In this document: positions 60,931-64,000 of the stretch, in pieces | How positions within the stretch are numbered: the first letter of the stretch is position 1 | Layout of the letters: each line of letters begins with the position of its first letter | Assembly (NCBI GenBank): GCA_030374805.1 | Contig: JARGSG010000019.1 | Location: 248,001-312,000 of the forward strand | Length of the DNA stretch: 64,000 nt | Reading direction: 5' to 3' | From: Gracilaria gracilis | Lineage: Eukaryota > Rhodophyta > Florideophyceae > Gracilariales > Gracilariaceae | The notes under the pieces: model-generated | Database searches by the model: none | Told to the model about the DNA's origin: nothing | Seen by the model: the letters and a program-made list of their open reading frames with translations, nothing else | Translations under genes and position numbers: made by a program

Positions 60931-62655
60931 ATGGAAAGACCTAAAAGGATTACTCGTGGCTCTAGCGCGCCACCTAGCCACAAGGGTTCTGCTGCGGCTT
61001 CGGCCGCTAAACCCATTCTGGATAATCCCGAGGAGTTGCTTCGGCAACCTCGGGCCGGAACCTCAAAGGATACGGGCACTCAGCCACCGTTGGCTCCTGA
61101 ACCTAACAAGGATTTGCCGACAACGGTTGAGGACCTTTGGCCCCAATTGGAAGATCGAGCGAAAGCTCTTTTTACCGCTACGGTTAATGAAGCTATGACC
61201 TCAATGGACATGGACGCCGTTACCCGCTTGGTGGTTGATCGAGCCGTGCACGAGCTCTCTCAACGCATACCTAAATTGGTTGAAACATACCTCTTAACGG
61301 GTGCCCGGGAGCATATCTACCGAGTGGTTCAAGACCTTTGGGTTTCTGAAGGAATGGCGGAAGCCAAAACCCCTGGGGTGAATGTGGTTACTCGCATACC
61401 ACAAGGGATCCCTGCCGGTTCTTCCGCACCAATCAAGCCAATTCCGGCCGATAGTGCGTACCTACAAGGTTTAAGGCAAGGTCAAGAGGGCCATATAGAG
61501 ATGAGCCCTCGAGACGTGTACTTGCCACCCATTGGAGGTAACGTTCGAAAGGACACCAAGACTGGTGGACCTGAGGACGATTCGTCTGACCCAGATGAGG
61601 GGCGACGAAGAAGAAACCGCAAGGGTAAAGAAAGGAGGAGGAAAAAGGGAAAGAATCGCGGCTACGACTCTGACCCCGATTCCTCGAGCTCCGATACCGA
61701 TACTGGTTCATCGTCGGATGATGACCGTAAAGGTAGACGCCAGAAGAGACCGAACATGTTGGCGAAGAAGTCGTCAAAGAGAAACCGGAAAGGTAAGAAG
61801 AAACGGTACGAGTCGTCCGACTCGGATTCGGACACCGATACAACCCTAGAGGTGCGTCAGCCGCTGAACGATATGTTCACCAAAGCGGTTGATTATAGGT
61901 CATATCGGTTGAGAAACCGATCCTCTGCTTACACCCAAGAGGTTGCGCAGAAGATCACCAAGCACCATAAGAAGCTCAGCTTCCAGATGGGTGATACTAC
62001 CTTCACAGGTGATGATCCCATTGCGGTAATTGAGTTTCTACAGAAGTTCAAGATTGCATGCGACCAAAATGGTTTTTCCGAAGGCGCTGCCATGTGGTTA
62101 TTCCAGTTTTACCTTAAAGGTCAAGCTTACCACTTGCTGCAAGGCAGGCTCCGTGGAAATATCCTGGCGGTTGATGAAGAGGGGACAGAGATGTTAGAGA
62201 CGTACCCAGAAGTGGTTAATTTCATGTTGGAAACTTACGCTACCGATGAGGTTATCCAGGAAGGTTACGCTGAGGTGCAGGCATATCGCCAACGCTCTAG
62301 CCAAACCGAAATGGAATTCTCGTTGGGCCTTGGGAATCTGGCCACCCGATGCGGTAATGTCTTTACCACTAGTAGGTTGAAGTCGCTCTTTGCCGACAAT
62401 GTTGACAAAGCGATCCGTTCGCAGGTACGCAATTACCTGGCGAACAACCGTAAGGTGGGCTACAATGGGCTTGCCCGTTATGCCCAGGGACTAGGCGACA
62501 CTCTCCGTCACGGAAAGAAGCCGTCGGCGTCCCATACCTCAAAGGATAAACCGAAACGGTCAGTATTGAAGCTAGAAGAAAGCACTACCTCAGAGGGAGA
62601 TTCGCTCATTCGCGTACCAACAGGAATGGCAGTTCATCTCGTGACTGCGCCGTAG
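60931..62655 (+). CDS. gypsy gag protein, ending at an in-frame TAG before the zinc knuckle
   Basis: The 574-residue product has a Pro/Ser N terminus, a helical part, and a highly charged low-complexity middle with repeated SDSDSDTDT and RRRKKGKN stretches (about 215-310). A capsid-like domain follows (LSFQMGDTTFTGDDPIAVIE, FLQKFKIACDQNGFSEGAAM, YRQRSSQTEMEFSLGLGNLA), typical of retrotransposon gag. A TAG at 62653-62655 ends the ORF, but the same frame stays open to 63093 and encodes the CCHC knuckle. So the capsid and nucleocapsid are separated by a stop that could be read through or could be a mutation. Confidence 0.88.
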   Translation: MERPKRITRGSSAPPSHKGSAAASAAKPILDNPEELLRQPRAGTSKDTGTQPPLAPEPNKDLPTTVEDLWPQLEDRAKALFTATVNEAMTSMDMDAVTRLVVDRAVHELSQRIPKLVETYLLTGAREHIYRVVQDLWVSEGMAEAKTPGVNVVTRIPQGIPAGSSAPIKPIPADSAYLQGLRQGQEGHIEMSPRDVYLPPIGGNVRKDTKTGGPEDDSSDPDEGRRRRNRKGKERRRKKGKNRGYDSDPDSSSSDTDTGSSSDDDRKGRRQKRPNMLAKKSSKRNRKGKKKRYESSDSDSDTDTTLEVRQPLNDMFTKAVDYRSYRLRNRSSAYTQEVAQKITKHHKKLSFQMGDTTFTGDDPIAVIEFLQKFKIACDQNGFSEGAAMWLFQFYLKGQAYHLLQGRLRGNILAVDEEGTEMLETYPEVVNFMLETYATDEVIQEGYAEVQAYRQRSSQTEMEFSLGLGNLATRCGNVFTTSRLKSLFADNVDKAIRSQVRNYLANNRKVGYNGLARYAQGLGDTLRHGKKPSASHTSKDKPKRSVLKLEESTTSEGDSLIRVPTGMAVHLVTAP

Positions 62656-63093
62656 GCTCAGTCACGAGCCACCTCCATTGGTAATTGGTCGTCGACAGTA
62701 CCACCAGCTTCGGTAAGGTCGCCACCGAGTGCAGCGAGCACTCAACAAACCTCAACGGGTGGTTTGCAAGCATCTTCATATGCTACAGCACCAACCAATC
62801 CGGTTACCCGACCTACCTCTATGGCAATGCGTGATCCCCAGACAGGTGGATTGGTTTGCTGGCTCTGTTTGTCGCCAGACCATCTGGCGAACAGATGTGA
62901 CAAAATACCCCCAGGGGTGCGCGAACATCTGATCAGTGCCAGGCAGCAAAACCACCGTAACCTATATGGATCTGGAAAGAGGGTACAAGCTCAACCATCA
63001 CCATCTCAGGTTCATCTCGTCGAGGAAACACCAATCTTGGAGAAGGACAGTCCCGCTCCGGAGGAGCAGGAAAACACCGAACGGTTAGCGTAG
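62656..63093 (+). CDS. gag continuation with CCHC zinc knuckle
   Basis: In the gag frame after the TAG: a Ser/Thr-rich linker, then CWLCLSPDHLANRC, a perfect C-x2-C-x4-H-x4-C nucleocapsid knuckle, and an acidic tail ending at 63091-63093. There is no ATG close to the stop that would obviously start it anew. Confidence 0.7.
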   Translation, partial: AQSRATSIGNWSSTVPPASVRSPPSAASTQQTSTGGLQASSYATAPTNPVTRPTSMAMRDPQTGGLVCWLCLSPDHLANRCDKIPPGVREHLISARQQNHRNLYGSGKRVQAQPSPSQVHLVEETPILEKDSPAPEEQENTERLA

Positions 63094-64000
63094 GGGCCAC
63101 CCCTAACCGTGAATTGGAAGGCCCGTCGATACCGGAACGGGAAACCTTAATGGTGGAAAAAGAAGAATCAGATGTACCCAATGTGGTGTGTCTAATGAAG
63201 TACAATAACTATAAAGTTAATGCTTTAGTAAGCTTTCTCAATTACCTACAGGTCCCCGTTGCGTGTTTACTCGATACCGGCGCCGGTCCGAATGTGCTAA
63301 ACGCTGACGTCATACCCGATGCGGTCTTGCGGAACATTCGGCCTGCCCCGACTATCAACCCGCTGGTGAACGCTAATGAGCGCCCACTGCACCTTAGAGG
63401 AATGTTAACCACTGTGGTACAACTTGGAACCTTGAAGGTGAAGCTCAATTTCTTTGTGGTGGATCGTCTGGCGACAGACTGTATCCTCGGGACCAACTTT
63501 ATTGACAAACATGTCAAGGCAATTTTGCCAGGGTCCCGAACGGTCGCTCTCCGTCAAGGTGGTCGTATTGCCATACTGGGTAATACGCAGACCAAAAATG
63601 GTTGGCGTAAGAAGCCGAGGTTCAATATACCCACCGAAACGGTTTCAAACAAGATACGGCTCACCAAATTGGTTTCAATTCCGGCTATGACCCAAATGGT
63701 AGTGAATGTCTCATGCGCAGTTCTAGGATTGGTAATGCTACAGAACCATCCTAGGTTGGCAGAAAGACATCTCGCCTTGATGGCAAACGGGATTATCGAC
63801 AACATCCCTAACCAATCCTTCAAGGTGTACTTGAGTAACTTTAGCAATCACATTGTTAAGTTACCCAAGAATACCACTATTGGAATCGCATTGCCGGCAC
63901 CACAAGGGGTTTTCACGGTCTCACCTAATGGGTTGGGCGAGGTCGCCACCTCTAAGGAAGGGGGGGGAACGGAGGCGCCATACCCTGCATATGCGCCCCC
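62961..64000 (+). CDS. gypsy pol, N-terminal part with retropepsin (partial)
   Basis: A frame in the -1 register relative to gag is open from 62961 to the window end, overlapping gag by 133 nt. It contains the aspartic protease: VACLLDTGAGPNVLN with the catalytic DTG, and later TDCILGTNFIDKH (the ILG strand). Reverse transcriptase should lie beyond the window. Expression probably depends on frameshifting in the overlap; no classical XXXYYYZ heptamer stood out. Confidence 0.82.

Larger units (their letters stand above)
60276..64000 (+). mobile_element. Ty3/gypsy LTR retrotransposon, 5' portion
   Basis: The 5' LTR (60276-60783) is followed by a primer-binding-site-like TTTTGGTCTCCCGACC, gag, and a pol frame starting with a retropepsin. 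The element continues past the window end. It inserted into the preceding ORF. The target duplication cannot be checked because the 3' end is not visible. Confidence 0.9.

Overview
The window is nuclear DNA of a photosynthetic eukaryote, most likely a red alga (Rhodophyta). The evidence is a nucleus-encoded cyanobacterial-type DNA gyrase B with an N-terminal targeting extension; two proteins whose N termini start with Phe-rich peptides (MAFV- or MAFAL-like) typical of red algal plastid transit peptides; an LPA2-like photosystem assembly protein; mostly intronless genes with a few 73-136 nt GT-AG introns; and compact gene islands separated by transposon nests. The species cannot be named from the sequence alone.

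Layout. (1) 1-4.0 kb: transposon debris: the end of a PIF/Harbinger-like transposase, a 508-bp solo gypsy LTR, decayed ORFs and a possible LINE end. (2) About 4.0-11.5 kb: an extremely GC- and CpG-rich block with simple repeats and four minus-strand genes: PRA1-family protein, two-finger C2H2 protein, an unrecognised 706-residue protein and a HAD-like protein. (3) 11.8-36.9 kb: a gene-dense island: tRNA-Ser(CGA) with an intron, coatomer beta-prime (intron directly after the ATG), an unrecognised 862-residue protein, CGFS glutaredoxin, PRPP synthetase, GyrB, CPSF73, a SpoU/TrmH methyltransferase, ribulose-phosphate 3-epimerase, a PHO88/SND3-like domain fused to thioredoxin, a UBE2Z-like E2 carrying a second Cys-less E2 domain, NOB1 and prefoldin 6. 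(4) 37.3-45.0 kb: a transposon nest: an apparently intact pogo/Tigger-like element with TIRs, a broken Tc1/mariner and a deleted Ty1/copia element with both LTRs. (5) 45.4-58.8 kb: a second gene island: UBC9, a DUF924 protein, a KAR5/GEX1-like nuclear-fusion candidate, a two-RRM protein, an SLC25A38-like glycine carrier, a TPT/SLC35-type transporter, UTP4/cirhin and the LPA2-like protein. (6) 59.4-64 kb: a decayed ORF split by a Ty3/gypsy element (5' LTR, gag, start of pol) that runs off the right edge.

The genes are mainly housekeeping: ER/Golgi traffic (PRA1, COPI, PHO88-Trx), RNA processing and ribosome assembly (CPSF73, TrmH, NOB1, UTP4, RRM protein), ubiquitin/SUMO (UBE2Z-like, UBC9), organelle functions (GyrB, PRS, Grx, glycine carrier, LPA2-like) and carbon metabolism (RPE). 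They are not operons; neighbours are usually tail-to-tail with 65-300 bp between stops, or head-to-head over 0.5-0.75 kb. The observations most worth following are the tandem E2/pseudo-E2 protein, the PHO88-thioredoxin fusion, the KAR5/GEX1 candidate, the composition of the 4-11.5 kb block, and the fine structure of the transposons.
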